The notes: generated from the letters alone by a model not told the origin. A DNA stretch of 64,000 bases from Heterobilharzia americana (GCA_944470555.2 OX104127.1:43327934-43391933), one strand, 5' to 3'. Shown: positions 37,503-49,739, numbered from the stretch's first letter. Translations and numbers: made by a program.

Positions 37503-38047
37503 AGACGTAGTATTCATCATGGACTGACATCAGTTGGCGAACTGAAAACCTGGGAGCACTGGACAGCTGTTTCGTCCAACTGGTATGGGACTCCTCAGCA
37601 GTACGCACCCACGACCCAGCTATAGATGGAACTCAGGACCTTCAGGTTTCACGGTGAACGCCTTAACCATTCAGCCAGTGGGTCGGTTTCCAGTGGTTCA
37701 CAATTTTTAACTTCTGTCAAGGTCTTCAGTTAGCATCCACTTCACTTCCGACTGGTTGACCCCACAGGTCACGGCTTCTCATTAAGACTTCTTGATATCT
37801 GTCTGGAAGCAAGTCACTAATGAGCACCATACATTAATGTAGCTGAATGGTTAAGGCGTTCACCGTGAAACCTGAAGGTCCTGGATTCGACCCCTAGTCG
37901 GGTCGTGGGTGCGTACTGCTCAGGAGTCCCATACTAGTTGAACGAAACAGCTGTCCAGTGCTCCCAGATTTTCAATGGTTCCTTAACTGATGTCAGTCCA
38001 TGATGAATATTACTTCTAAATTAAAAATCCCCATTCATCTCAAAAAT
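37503..38047. mobile_element. Family A (older subfamily) inverted pair, TSD-bounded
   Basis: Minus copy 37503-37830 and plus copy about 37840-38047. Both outer ends are the element 3' end. The 12-bp duplication acattttaatct flanks it (37491-37502 and 38048-38059). The minus ribozyme has an intact core. The plus ribozyme has CTCAGGA. Confidence 0.88.
37556..37604 (-). ncRNA. Hammerhead ribozyme, core intact (family A, older subfamily)
   Basis: Minus strand: stem I GTACTG/CAGTGC with one wobble, CTGAGGA, stem II GTCC/GGAC with a 10-nt loop, GAAA, ACAGCTGT, cleavable C. Confidence 0.72.
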
Positions 38048-38059
38048 ACATTTTAATCT

Positions 38060-39185
38060 CTTAATTTCTGAATGACGATGAGAAACAAAGAGAAATATTA
38101 AGACAAACGTCTAAGCTAGTTAACTACCTTTGAAAAATTCTAAATGTATAATCGAATACTTTCGCCCTTCTTCGAAGATTCAGGGTTAATTCAAAGGTTA
38201 CCATGAGTAAAGCCTTTAGTCCAGTGGTAACCTAGAATATACAAGTAGATCAGTGAAATATGTCATAAGTATTGGATGATTTTAAGAGTTAACAAGTCAT
38301 TATTATTTCCCAGATATTAAACATTTGCTCACACTAATCTTTAGTTTTCCTACTTACTATTAAAGAACCGTTTGATGAAGAAATTCTCAACACCTTTCAA
38401 TAATCTATCTTGATGTTTATATACACCTTCAGATGTATAATTGAGCAAAACATAAAATTTTAAATGTTGATTACGATAGAGTAAATCTATAAAACACTTT
38501 AGAGAATCCTGCAACCGCCTTGTATTAACAATAGGATAAGATTTGATATAAATGAGTTGTTCAATTATTTCTCAAAACTGGAGTCCCCGTATGTGACAGT
38601 TTGTACAACAGGAGTGTTGTAGATCAGAGTCAAAGGACTTCTTTAGTAAAAATTTAAAAAGAAATGAAGTGAAAATAAAACTTTATTCAAACAGCTTCTT
38701 GATTATTCTCATCTCTCTTTAGTAGCTTAGATGTCAATAAGTTTGTTACTTTGACTCTGTTCTTAGTTGCCATTAAATTGAAGATTTTAAGAAATTATAA
38801 CTGAAAGATTGAGGATTAACTAGAGTTAATCACATTTTAAGGCATCGTTAAGTGAAACTGTAACAAGTTTTAATACTGGAACCAGTTTTATTACACCTAT
38901 CTCAGTTATATTTCAATCATATACGGAGAGAACTTTGCTTATTATCTGCAATTCTTAAATGTCACAATGGATTAACATAACAGCCTAATCAACCACCTAT
39001 ATTCGTCAACCGTTTCTTAATGTGAGCTACCTATATTTGAAGCCAGTCTCACTGGAAAACCGTGTAACTTCTAGGCTTTTTGACCACCCTTTACTGCTTC
39101 GTAAACTTCCGAAAGAAAAAAAGGGTCTTACAGAGGATGAATGAGGATCTCAAAACAATGCTTGTGTTAGTATAATTGTTTTTAT
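38060..39185. other. AT-rich unique-looking DNA, nothing recognised
   Basis: Only short chance frames. Confidence 0.45.
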
Positions 39186-39204
39186 ATCAGGTACATAGCA
39201 GCTA

Positions 39205-39250
39205 CATCCACCTGACGAGTCCCATATAGGACGAAATGTGCATCCTGGAT
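39205..39250 (+). ncRNA. Hammerhead ribozyme, core intact (family B)
   Basis: Core CTGACGA (39212-39218), stem II GTCC-CATATA-GGAC, GAAA, stem III ATGTGCAT, cleavable C at 39244. Stem I ATCCAC/CTGGAT pairs except for a C-C mismatch next to the cleavage site, which may reduce activity. Confidence 0.7.
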
Positions 39251-39529
39251 TCCACTGCTAGCCACGATCCATCATTAAGATAACTAGAAAGCAGGCAATA
39301 TCGAGGCATCCGCGCAGGAGCCCATATGCCAATAGAGACTGATCAATTCAGTCCAATCAACGACGGTATGATATGAAAACAATTATACTGAAACTATACC
39401 CGTCGCACAAGAAGTGGCTGTCGTGGCTCGGTGGCGCAGTGGATAACGCACTGACGTTTGAAGCGATCGCTTCCGAGTCCGAACCCCAATGGGAAGAACA
39501 TCACTCACTGGGAGCCGGCAGGTACATCC

Positions 39530-39575
39530 AGCTGACTGGTGAGTCCCAAATAGGATAAAATGGGCATCCTGGATT
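39530..39575 (+). ncRNA. Hammerhead remnant with core insertion (family B)
   Basis: Core region reads CTGAC-TGGT-GAG and GAAA is changed to AAAA. Stem I pairs. Predicted inactive. Confidence 0.65.
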
Positions 39576-39609
39576 CCACTGCTAGCCATGATCCATCATT
39601 AACAAATGC

Positions 39610-40500
39610 TTGTGTTAAGCCATAACTTTATGGAGCAAAGAAAATACAGAATGCTGTAGAAGAGTTATTAATTAAAACCCAGAAAAAGTATGTGTGTACA
39701 ATGGTAGACAGCTACGAAAAGGAATGTCATTCTCTATGGCTGTTCGAATAAAGCTGTAATGATTTTCAAATAGCTGTAAGTCCATGCTTCACCACTATCT
39801 CTAGAATGGCTCCATGCTATGAGAAACTATCAGCTTGGCCAGTCAATCAGGTATAGTCAACAGAATTTTGACAACTGAATGTATGGTGATAATCAATATC
39901 AGCTAATGAAATACATAGTTTCAAACTCAATGATCATTGTACTGCTCTGGTCAAGTTAGTTTTAAATTGAGAATTCATGTGACTGATAACTATGACATAA
40001 CAAATCTTTAATTATTTCAACAAATTGTTGTTTGTTCTCAGTTTTTATTAGTATCTTTAATCACATAGATGTGATATAGTGTGAATTTACCTTTAATTAC
40101 AAGAATAATAAATGATATAGATGATATCATTTGGTCTGATGGATGAATACTTAAACTAGCGTACTAACGCTATATAATTACTATTTCCTTTCTATAATAA
40201 AAACCATTCATTATATAATTTTTGTGCTCAGACCTTACCACTTCAGTTCTGAATTTATTTCTGCCTTAATCTAGAGGATGAAAGGATTTCTTATGATCAT
40301 TTTCAGTGGCTGCATTTGATTTTATCCAAAAAAGATATCAAATAAATCATTTTTTTACATGGATACACTTTTCAACGTTGACCATCTTGTTTAAAGCTAT
40401 TTTGTGGTGAATGTTGTAAATGGAGTTCTTGGTGGAAAAAGTTAGCTTATGCAAACTTTATAATACCACTTAGTTTATGAATTTCAATTATAATTATTTT
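39610..40500. other. AT-rich unique-looking DNA, nothing recognised
   Basis: No supported feature. Confidence 0.45.
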
Positions 40501-40504
40501 ATTT

Positions 40505-40690
40505 TTAGGTTTGTGGGGATTTATTGATTTTCAGGATGGTATTCATCATGTACTTACATCAGTTAGAGAAACATTAGGAATCTGAAAGGATTAGACAGCT
40601 GTTTGTCTTATTCTGGGACCCCTCAGCCATGCGCACCCACGCCCACGTTAGGGATGAAACCCAGGATCCTCAAGTTATTCTGAAAATTTT
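40505..40690 (-). repeat. Degraded family A copy, minus strand
   Basis: 'ggtattcatcatgtac', 'attagacagctgttt', 'gggacccctcagccatgcgcaccc' and 'gggatgaaaccc' follow the family A order on the minus strand. Ribozyme stems and GAAA are damaged. Confidence 0.7.
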
Positions 40691-41302
40691 ATCAGCGACC
40701 ACTATGGCTATAGAATAAATAAATGACCAATAAAACTTGTTCATATATTGACTCACATTATACTCCATCTCTAGTTTTCTTTCAGTTTAGTTATGATTGA
40801 TAGGAATTCAAACTGTTGGAATGAGCTCGGTGAGAGATGGTATAACTGGAAAATTTTTCACTCCACTGGAGTCACTATGTTTAACACTTTTACTTTAATT
40901 ATAAATGCAAAAAGCAGATAATCATTTATCTTTGATTAATTTATAAGATCCATCTGTAGAATGTTAGTGATATTACGACACGCAGAAATAGTTTAAATAC
41001 TAAAGATCAACATAAACTCGGCAGAAATAAACGAGTTCTGATCCAATTAAATAAATTTTTAAGATATTTAGACAGAGTTCGTAGTGTTAATAGTGTACAG
41101 AAACTGTTCATAGTCTTAAAAGTTTCTTGTAGAGAAACAATGGCATATTTTACTGCTTGTTTTTCAGTTCACAGTCCAAACTATGTTTTCACAGTGTATG
41201 TTTCGCGTCAGATAAAGCTACTACTGCCTTACGATAACACTGTTATATATGATAGCCAATTCGAAAAGAAAGAATAACGCATATTGAACGAGTTATTATT
41301 TG

Positions 41303-41576
41303 TATTGATTGGTCACGGGAGTGCAAACAATTTCACTTTGTCCAGCCCCAAGTGGAGACCGAATCCTATCGATCATATCTGCAATGTGGCAACCAAGCTA
41401 GGAAGCTCAGCACCGTGGTACACAATAGTAGACGTTAGTTGGCTGGAGGCAATCGGCACCACGATGCTGAGCTTCCTAGCTTGGTTGCCACATTGCAAAT
41501 ATGATCGATAGGATTCGGTCTCCACTCGGGACTAGACAAGACAAAATTGGTTGCACTCCCGTGACCAATCAATAAA
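41303..41576. repeat. Large inverted repeat, about 118-bp arms, 35-bp spacer
   Basis: Left arm 41303-41420 and right arm 41456-41576 are reverse complements with about 90% match by eye. Both hold 'tatcgatcatat' and 'aagctaggaagctcagca'. The spacer includes 'gttggctggaggcaatcgg', which matches the inverted 3' end of family C. Transcripts would fold into a long hairpin. Origin probably two head-to-head repeat copies. Confidence 0.9.
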
Positions 41577-41605
41577 TGTAAGCCAATCCTACAGGAAATC
41601 AGTTG

Positions 41606-41790
41606 CATCCCAAATAGCTCAGTAGTAAAGTCGCTGACTACAACACTGGGTGACGCACGTGCGAATCTCAGGCTGGACATCAGTTCCTTCGAGGTTGCAG
41701 ATACGCTTTGCTGACGAGTGCCAAAAAGCACGAAATCTAGGTCGAGCAGGGCTTCCTGCCGATCGCCTTCAACCAAATAACAACGAAATA
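41606..41790 (+). mobile_element. Family C tRNA-like SINE with hammerhead
   Basis: tRNA-like segment with A box 'tagctcagtagtaaag', 'ctgactacaacactgggtg' and B-box-like 'gtgcgaatctcag', then the ribozyme and the 3' part 'ctgccgatcgccttcaacc'. Distinct in sequence from families A and B but the same layout. Relatives lie at 42835-43010 (minus), 57105-57245 (minus) and 57345-57510 (plus). Confidence 0.75.
41705..41755 (+). ncRNA. Hammerhead ribozyme candidate, core intact (family C)
   Basis: Core CTGACGA (41711-41717), stem II GTGC-CAAAAA-GCAC, GAAA (41732-41735), a minimal stem III around TCTAGGT, and a GTC cleavage triplet at 41741-41743. Stem I next to the cleavage site is poorly paired here (G-G), so this copy may be weak. 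Related copies suggest C in place of the first G. Confidence 0.6.
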
Positions 41791-42834
41791 TTATTATTTA
41801 GCAGATAATAACACAGTATTGTTCCGTGGATGAAGTTTAAAGCATAAATTATTAGTTATAATTATATCAGGGTTAACTTGATATAATTATTAGCGAAAAA
41901 GTCAATAAATGTGTTTTATGAGAAGTATTTCTTGGTTCATGAAGTCTCAGAATAATTGCTGATGAAATACCAATACCAAGAAACAAGACTTTTATCGAAA
42001 CTACACAAAAGTATTTATAACACTACAGAAATAGTTATATAATGAAATGGTTGAAAATTTATTCTTTTAGATTATGCCTGGTTAATAAGTGGTAAGAAAG
42101 TACGTTAAATCCTGAGAAGCTAAAAATTTCAGCGTATCAATTGATTTTATGTGAAATCATACTCATAGTGAAGTAAATGACTTTCAATCTGTCACTGTCG
42201 TTCTTCATATATGTCCATTCAGAATTAATTAGTTCAAAGAGCTTATAATTCAGGTAGAATCACTGAAATAGAATTCGTGTCAGTTTACTGTAAATAGGAT
42301 ACTTTGACGAGCTGAGATAACCATTTTTTTTTAGCTATTTGTTTCACATGTTTTGTGATTTTTAACTAATCAAAACTATACGTTTGAACAAAGTTCAAGT
42401 GTATATTCAACTGTTTAAACCGAAAGTTGAATAACTATAAAAGCTTAGTTGAGAATCAGTTAATTTTTTTGTTAACTAAGTGGGTTGTTTTTGGTTTTCT
42501 TATATATAAAAGTTGTGTGATTCAAGAACTAAAGGTTATATTCATGATGTATTATCTTTGAATACATCTGAAATGTTTTAGGCGTTTTTTTTTATGTTGC
42601 TTTGTTGATATGCCACACTTACTATAAACTTCTACTTTATAGGAATGAACTATAATGACTTCACATAATGATATTTCCTCAAATTACTGATGATGTTTAT
42701 GACTTTGACGTTAAACTGTACTCCATATACTCTCACCGCGTAGTCTGATGAAGGTTTTCAATGGAAGTGACATATCCTTAGTGGATCTTAACGATTAGCA
42801 ATACGGTAGACTATAATTGGATGTAAGTTGGTTG

Positions 42835-43010
42835 GAGGCAATCAGCAGGATTTTCTCCTCACCCAAGTTTCATGCTTGTTTGCGTTTGTCAGCAAAGTGT
42901 ATCTGTAACCTCGAGGGAATAGGTTTTCGTTATAGAATTCAGACTAACATCCTCCAGCGCTGCAGTCACAGACGTTGTCACTGAACTATTCTGACCACGA
43001 CCGACCCCTT
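42835..43010 (-). repeat. Degraded family C copy, minus strand
   Basis: Minus strand: 'atagttcagtgacaacgtc' (A-box region), 'tttgctgac', 'catgaaact' and the 3' end 'ctgattgcctccaacc'. The ribozyme core is lost (CTGACAAACG). Confidence 0.7.
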
Positions 43011-43014
43011 GTAG

Positions 43015-45410
43015 TATGCATTTTCCATTTATCTTAATTTTCATAGGCAAACTGTGTGAAACTGATAACGGCGTTGATTCAGTCATCGTATAATTTAAGC
43101 ATCTTAACCTCCTTTGTGGAGCTTTGACACAGGTGAAATGTTCCTTGGAGAAAGGTAGACTTCAACTGAAAGAAGTAAATTATGTTAGTTAGATGCCTTC
43201 TACAGCCCCAGAAGGAAATTGATATTATACAACTCGTAGTATAGGAGCTGATTTCACTAAATGTGACTGAATTAGTTAAAACTATAATCTATATTAGTTG
43301 AGTGTAGTGAACATGTTTGTCATCTTTTTTTCAGCCTAATTCTTGGGATTGCCTGAAGATATTTTAGGCAGTAGAATAAAATTTTATAAACTGAACCGTC
43401 ATCACACACAAAGACTTGCTGGAAATAATTAGCATGACTGAGTACATGATATGTAAGACTTCAGATTCAAAAAAAAATAAGAAGCAGCGATAAAATGAAG
43501 CCTTCCGTAGAGTTGTCGTAGAACGCCTCAGTTTTTGTATGTAGCTCTTCACTCTTGATAGCGTTAACTGAAAAAATTAGATATGATGCATACTACCAAA
43601 TGATCAAAGCCCAACTCTTGACCTTAAACTACGCTGTACAAAAACGATAAGCAGTAACACGTTAAACAAGACAGAAAGTCCATTAAAATATCGTTTTCCA
43701 TGGTTTCACTGTCTATAGATGTACATTTGCAACTCTGAGACATTGGAATAAAAAAATGGAGCCATTAAACGATTAGAATTTGCCATAGATTAGCAAAGGA
43801 AGTAAGAGGATTAACATTTATGAGTAGAAAGTTGCATAATAGTCCGAGAAGAGTTTAGAACCAGGGATGGGAACAAAATGTGAATAATACCAGATTGTTA
43901 ATGAAAAATAAGAATGGTGCATGTTTTTTTGACGATATTGATAAGGTGATCATTGAGCTTTCGGATATTACTTGATGAAAACCAAATGAAGTAAGGAACT
44001 GCTGTGGCATATTTCGATGCCAATCCAATGTTCCTTGATGTAGGGAATAGAGTCACTGAAGAGATACCTCCGTTAAGCTACCTTCCTTCGTTAAAAAGAA
44101 ATGAACGAACCCGAGTATAATCACTGTCAATGAAACTTAATGTATAAAGGAATGAAAATTATGTTTTTGATTGAAATAAATTTCATTTATTTCATTTTGT
44201 CCTTGAGAAAATCCAGGTAGAATCCTATATAGAACATACTACATTAACCTTAAACATACTCCCAAAATGTTTCAGAAATTTACTTATACAGTTGGAATTG
44301 TCTTTTCATCCTAGTATGTGAAACAGTCCACTTCACAATTTATGAACTACCAGCACTAATTTACTTTATAGCACCGAGTAGTTATGTCTATGCTGTGTAA
44401 GTGTTTCCCAGTATGAGGTTCCTCATTATTGCTGATATTAAAAATTTTCGGCTCTCAATTCCGCTGAAAAAAAATTCACATTGAACATTTAAAGTGTAGG
44501 ATCTTTATTTGTCATGTGGTCTGGACTCCAAAAAATGCTGACATATAGTTTTCAACCCCTGTTCGGAAATGTATCGACAATAATGTCCGTGTATTGAATT
44601 ATATTGAAATGTGAAATACTTGATCACATTTTTAAATTAGGTCAGTTTGGCTGGTTAAGTATTTATTCTACGGATAGGTCGTAAATTGGAAAAGCCTATA
44701 AGAAGTTATGCATAAATCGAAGTAATTAGCAAACATGAGCCCTACTACTGACTATTAAACAGTAGTACCATTAAACTCTATTTATCTGTTAGGTCTAATG
44801 TTGCTCAGTGTAACATACAGTCATCACAAATATGTCAGTATATGGTAAATATACGTCGTAAATGTGCTTCACTGCTGTAACTGATAACGTTGTTGTTCTC
44901 TTTCCAATTGATACAATGCAGTGTTCACAAAAATATGGCCAAATTTCTCTATGTTATGAATTGATATAACCTGATTCGTCATTGTCATTCAATATAAGAA
45001 TTTTTCTGATCAACCACATGATCTGTATTTGAAACATAATATCTTAACTCATTTGTATTGAGTTTTTCTACGTGTTAATTAGATATTCATCTGTCAGACT
45101 TCGAAATCCTTTGAATACCAGAAAACTTGGAACAATGTGACTAAAACAAAATCATTCACTTAAAACAATTTCTTATTGATATAGACCAGAAGTTTCAAGA
45201 GATAATTTAGTTCTTTTTTAGTACTTTATACGTTTAGTTTAACGAAAAATTAGATTCACCTTTGACTTGTACCTGAATTCAACACATCTTGGAAACTACG
45301 AGTGGCAGAAACATTGAAGTTTGTGGAACACAAAGAAACAGAAAAACGCTTATTACACAATCAGATTTTACTCATGGATGACGGATGGATGATTAGATGA
45401 TGATAGATTT
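43015..45410. other. AT-rich unique-looking DNA, nothing recognised
   Basis: Short chance frames only. Confidence 0.45.
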
Positions 45411-45656
45411 ATTACAAATGAGAAAAACTAGCATAGCCATAATGTAGCAGACTGGTATTATTGATAAGAAGTAATGATGAAGGTGAAACGAAAGCCTTGA
45501 TCTCAGCAGGATTCTATCTTGTGGACTGTGTGTTGCCGACTGGGAGCTCTATCAAAAAAGTCAGTGGCGGCCTGCTTGAACTCTCAGCTACTGTTTTCTA
45601 TAATCGAGTATATTGTATCAAATTTCTTATTCCTATTTTGTTTTAATCGTTTAATT

Positions 45657-48452
45657 ATGTCAACCAATCGTATTGTATATTCTCGCGCGTTTTTAAAATC
45701 ATTACAACCTATCGCTTCGCAAGTTGATAGGAAATTTAAGAAGAAGCACCACGGTGGATGGCAACGAGCTCTGAAGCGTATGACCATAGATCAAATGACT
45801 ATTCCGGAAATACTTAGCACAAACTGCAGGTCGTTGCCGAATAAAGTTGATTACCTTCAGTCACTCTTGTCCACAAATGTTTATCGAAACACGGGTGTAA
45901 TAATGCTGCAGGAAACATGGCTTCATAATCTGTATGATGATGACTTAGTCTGCTTAGATGGTTTCAAATTATTTCGACAAGATCGAAGCTTTTCGAAGAA
46001 GAAATGTGGTGGTGGTGTAGCAACATTTATTAGTACTAACTGGTCCTCCTCCAACTATGTATGCTTCTGCTTCTCTAACGAAAAAATTGAGTGCATTACC
46101 ATCAAATGTCGTCCCAAACATTTGAGCAAATACAAATACATATATATCACAAACATGTATGTCACACCTGACTGCAGTTTCTCAGATTTGTCAACTTTTG
46201 CTGATAAATTCACTGAATTTGCTGCTCCGGTTCTGGGAAACTCCTTGTCTATTGTCTGTGGTGATTTTAACTCATGTGACTACAGTTTTCTATTATCATT
46301 GGGTCATAAAAATATGGTTAACTTTTCCACTCGTCTTGACAACACCTTAGACTTTGCATTTACAAATGAACCTGGCATATATGAAGCCCGTAAACGGGCT
46401 CCACTGCTAATTCCGACCACTGTATCGTTCGTGTTTTGCCTAAAGTGTACGGAAAATTATACAAGAAAGCTTTTGCATACCTTTCAAGGAAAGTTCAATA
46501 CAGATGCTATTCACAAGAAAATATATTACGTTTGAGAAGCATGCTTATAGAAACGGACTGGGATATATTTGCTGATGAAGTTTTAGACAACACTATTACC
46601 AATATCACAAGCTATCTCAGATTCTGTCTCGATATCTGCTGCCCTACTGAAACAATTTACATGAGATTTGACAGACTTTCCTCTCCTCATCTCAAGAGGC
46701 TTCGGAGAGAAAAGGAAAGGTTGTATAAGGCGAGAGATCACCCTGGCGTTAAAAGGCTTAACTGCCTAATTAAGTCTGAAATACAACGTCTGAATACTAT
46801 ATACAACGAAAAGTTCTTATCGTGTAAGAACTCTTCCAATATATGGAAATTATTTAAAGAGCTTACTGGTAAAAAACAGATGACAACACAAACTCGTTCG
46901 GATGTCTGCGCGTTAAACAAGTCATTTATACGTCGGCAAGCTAATTTCACCCTTCCTAATGTGCAAAATCAAGTGGATAGCTGCTTTCCAGGTTTCAATA
47001 CAAATGATGTATTTAAATGTCTAAAGTCTTTGAATCCCTCCCAAAGCTTAGGTCCTGATGGTGTTTCTAGTATCATATTTAGAAAATGTGCAGATATTTT
47101 GTGTCATCCACTTACAGATATCTTCAATGTATCGTTCTCTAAAAACATAATACCCACTGCTTGGAAGCAGATAAAAATTGTACCTGTGCCTAAGCCATCT
47201 TCTGGATCAGATGTTACTTTTCGACCCATCGCTATAACTTCCCCTTTTCTGAAGACAATGGAGAAATTACTTCTGCTTGTGATTGAGCCTTCATTGATGG
47301 CCTTCAGAGATCCAAAACAGTTTGCTTACAAACACCGGAGGAGTACTTTAGATGCAGCTACTGTCTTGCATCATAATATTGTTTCTAGTCTCGACAAAGG
47401 TGTTAAGTATGTCCGTTGTGCCTTTTTGGATTACTCATCAGCCTTTGACTCTGTTCCTAGACCACTTTTGTTAAATAAGCTTGCCATAGCTCACACTGAT
47501 CCATGGGTTACAAAATGGCTGCATTCTTATTTTTCTGAAAGGAAACAGTACACTATTCATAAAGGATGCGCTCCACTTCATTGCTTACTGAAGCTGGTGT
47601 GCCTCAAGGTGCTGTACTTTCTCCTTTTCTGTTTTCCTTTTTTTGCACGATTTGCCTTATTCTGTTGAAACTAATTTTATCAAGTATGCTGACGACCTGA
47701 CGATTTCTATTCCAGTAAACTCTTCTTTGGATTGCTCGAAATTAAATGAATTCTTGTCTGAAGTTGGTAAATGGTCTCTCTCAAATGGTCTCAAACTAAA
47801 CCCTTCTAAATGTCAGACCGTTAATTTTAGCCTCAGGCGTAAACAAGACTTATGTGAGCTGCTTAAATCTCATGACGCCTGCTGCATCAATGGTATTTCT
47901 GCAGAAAGTAAATCGAGTGTGAACTATCTTGGGTTGTTTTTTACTTCTGACCTTTGTTGGTCGTCCCATATTTTATTGACTTGTAAAAAAATCTTTCGTT
48001 TAACTTATTACGTAAAGAAATTGAGGCTTTCTGGTATAACTCAACTGCTTCTTTTACAATTTATTAATTCCTGCATTTTACCTATTCTTCTATATTGTTC
48101 CCCATTAATCTTTCCTGGTCTTCTTAAAAAGGACTATGTTATGTTGCGTAGGGCTTTGAAGACCGTCAGCAGGGTGAGTGGTGTGTCTCTGGCTCAACTG
48201 ATTAACACTGTAGTTGATCGACATATAAATTCCTGCAAGCTACTAGCTACAGAAATTTTAACTGACAGTGAGCATCCACTTCATTTACAGCTCTCTCCAT
48301 GTATCTCCTCAGGGAGGACAAGGAGAAACTACATAAGACTGTATGCTCGTACAGCTAAGTATAAGAATTCGACTGTACCTTACCTTGCACGTATATTTTG
48401 TGAGGAAAAAAGTGTTAGAACAGAAATCACACATCAACTTTGTGACAGTTAA
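45657..48452 (+). pseudogene. CR1-like ORF2: endonuclease plus reverse transcriptase, three frameshifts
   Basis: Start chosen at the ATG at 45657 (MSTNRIVYSR). The endonuclease has ILSTNCRSLPNKVDYL, MLQETWL, CGGGVATFI, VCGDFNSCDY and LDNTLDFAF. The final SDH (46412-46420) sits in a different frame, so a base was lost between 46400 and 46411. The RT follows: NPSQSLGPDGVSS, FRPIAITSPFLKTMEKLL, motif A AFLDYSSAFDSV (47419-47457), GVPQGAVLSPF and catalytic YADD (47685-47696). Two more frame changes lie near 47571 and in the T run at 47638-47644. All three look like single-base deletions. About 930 codons in total, normal for this family. The RT would copy element RNA at a nick made by the endonuclease; this copy cannot make the full protein. 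Confidence 0.88.
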
Positions 48453-48647
48453 AAATCTCATTTCAATAATTTAACTTACAATGCAAAATTTTCTCGTTTT
48501 TAATATTCTTCACATAACTTAAATTTTTATAATAAAACAATTCGAAAGGCTGCAAAGTAGTATGTATATACTTATATTTTGTTGTTATTGCAATATATAT
48601 TACGCTGAGAATTCCAAATTGTACCACAAATTGTTTGGAATAAAGTG

Positions 48648-48648
48648 A

Positions 48649-48690
<42 letters not shown>

Positions 48691-48691
48691 G
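48648..48691. repeat. (ATT)n tail of the CR1-like element
   Basis: About 14 ATT units directly after the 3' UTR. Confidence 0.95.
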
Positions 48692-48699
48692 TTATCAAC

Positions 48700-49440
48700 T
48701 GAGTTATAAGAACTAGCTACTGAAACAGTTTCATCATCAAGTGACGTAAATGTGATCTTTGATGTTCGGAACCAAAAATATCTGTAATCATGAAAAGAAC
48801 TGTTTATCCTCTTATAGGTGCAAATGATTTTTCAGTTAAGATAGATTCGTGTTCTGAGAAATCTTCAGTTATACTGAAGTGCAGTCGCCTATCTCAACCG
48901 GTCTGAAAATCAAAAAGTAATCCTTAGTGACAAAGACTTCATCAGATACATTGTACCGAAGAAAATTATTCAAATTAAGGCGAAGAACCTCAGTGTGAGA
49001 TGCTTTCACTTAGCAGTGATGAGAACACCAGTAGACGACTAATTCGTTCCAAATTAATCAACAACAGGAAACTACAAGTCAAGACTTCAAACTATACTTA
49101 CGGTATGAGAAATGAATATCGAAACTTAGTATTCTAGTCAACAAATCTTTGACATCCAAGATGATAAATTCTGCTCTGAGATCTCAGCATAAAAATACTC
49201 ACTGGGGTGCTATTTATTTTAGTCTGACAAGTCAGATGACTGAAAGTAATGAGCAAAATTAACCATGAAAAATGTTCGTAACTCTAGAATAGCTTAGAAA
49301 TGAAACCTTATGTTCTTTTTATCCATAACTGTAGAAACAGAGTAAAAGTTTTGTTTCAGGCAAGAAGTAATTATGAAACAGACAAAGTAAAAGTTATTTC
49401 AGTTGTGACAGAGTGACTGATTTATTGATATTCATTTGAT
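48700..49440. other. AT-rich unique-looking DNA, nothing recognised
   Basis: No supported feature. Confidence 0.45.
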
Positions 49441-49449
49441 AAATATTTT

Positions 49450-49735
49450 AAAGTTGTTATTCATCGAAGACTGACATCAGTTGGAGGAACAAAGGAAACC
49501 TGGGAGCACTGGACAGCTGTTTCGTCCGACTAGTATGGGACTCCTCAGCAGTGCGCACCCACGACCCCACCAGCAGGGATCGAACCCGCGACCTTCAGGT
49601 TTCGCGGCCAGCGCGTTACCATTGAGTCACTGGGTCAGAATCCAATGCTCCATATTTCCAACCTCTGTTAGCTCACGATATATAGCGCAACCGCCGCCCA
49701 ATGTCATCGCTGAGTATCTGCAAAGTGTCTGGACA
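49450..49735 (-). mobile_element. Family A single copy, minus strand, well preserved
   Basis: 3' end (aaagttgttattcatcg), ribozyme, B box (ggttcgatccc on the minus strand), A-box region and the upstream segment to 'tgtcatcgctgagtatctg'. Truncated at its 5' side near 49735. The 103-codon plus-strand frame through it is not a protein. Confidence 0.88.
49506..49554 (-). ncRNA. Hammerhead ribozyme, core intact (family A)
   Basis: Stem I GCACTG/CAGTGC perfect, CTGAGGA, stem II GTCC/GGAC with a 10-nt loop, GAAA, ACAGCTGT, cleavable C. No defect seen in the core or in stems I and II. Confidence 0.78.
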
Positions 49736-49739
49736 TTTG

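Larger units (their letters stand above)
39190..39600 (+). mobile_element. Sm-alpha-like dimer (family B): partial unit plus full unit
   Basis: First partial unit (39190-39275) ends with a hammerhead. The second, full unit (39276-39600) has 'cgaggcatccgcgcaggagc', an A box 'tggcgcagtggataac', a weak B box and a second hammerhead. The two predicted cleavage sites (39244/39245 and 39568/39569) are 324 bp apart, which gives the unit length. Sm-alpha SINE-like repeats with hammerheads are known from schistosomes. Confidence 0.85.
45420..48691 (+). mobile_element. CR1-like non-LTR retrotransposon, nearly full-length ORF2, inactive
   Basis: One element with an upstream region (from about 45420; the 5' boundary is uncertain), a coding region 45657-48452, a short AT-rich 3' UTR with AATAAA-like motifs and a terminal (ATT)n tail at 48648-48691. 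A 3' microsatellite tail fits the CR1 group rather than poly(A)-tailed L1. No separate ORF1 is seen, so it may be 5'-truncated. It is the most complete element in the window. Confidence 0.88.
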
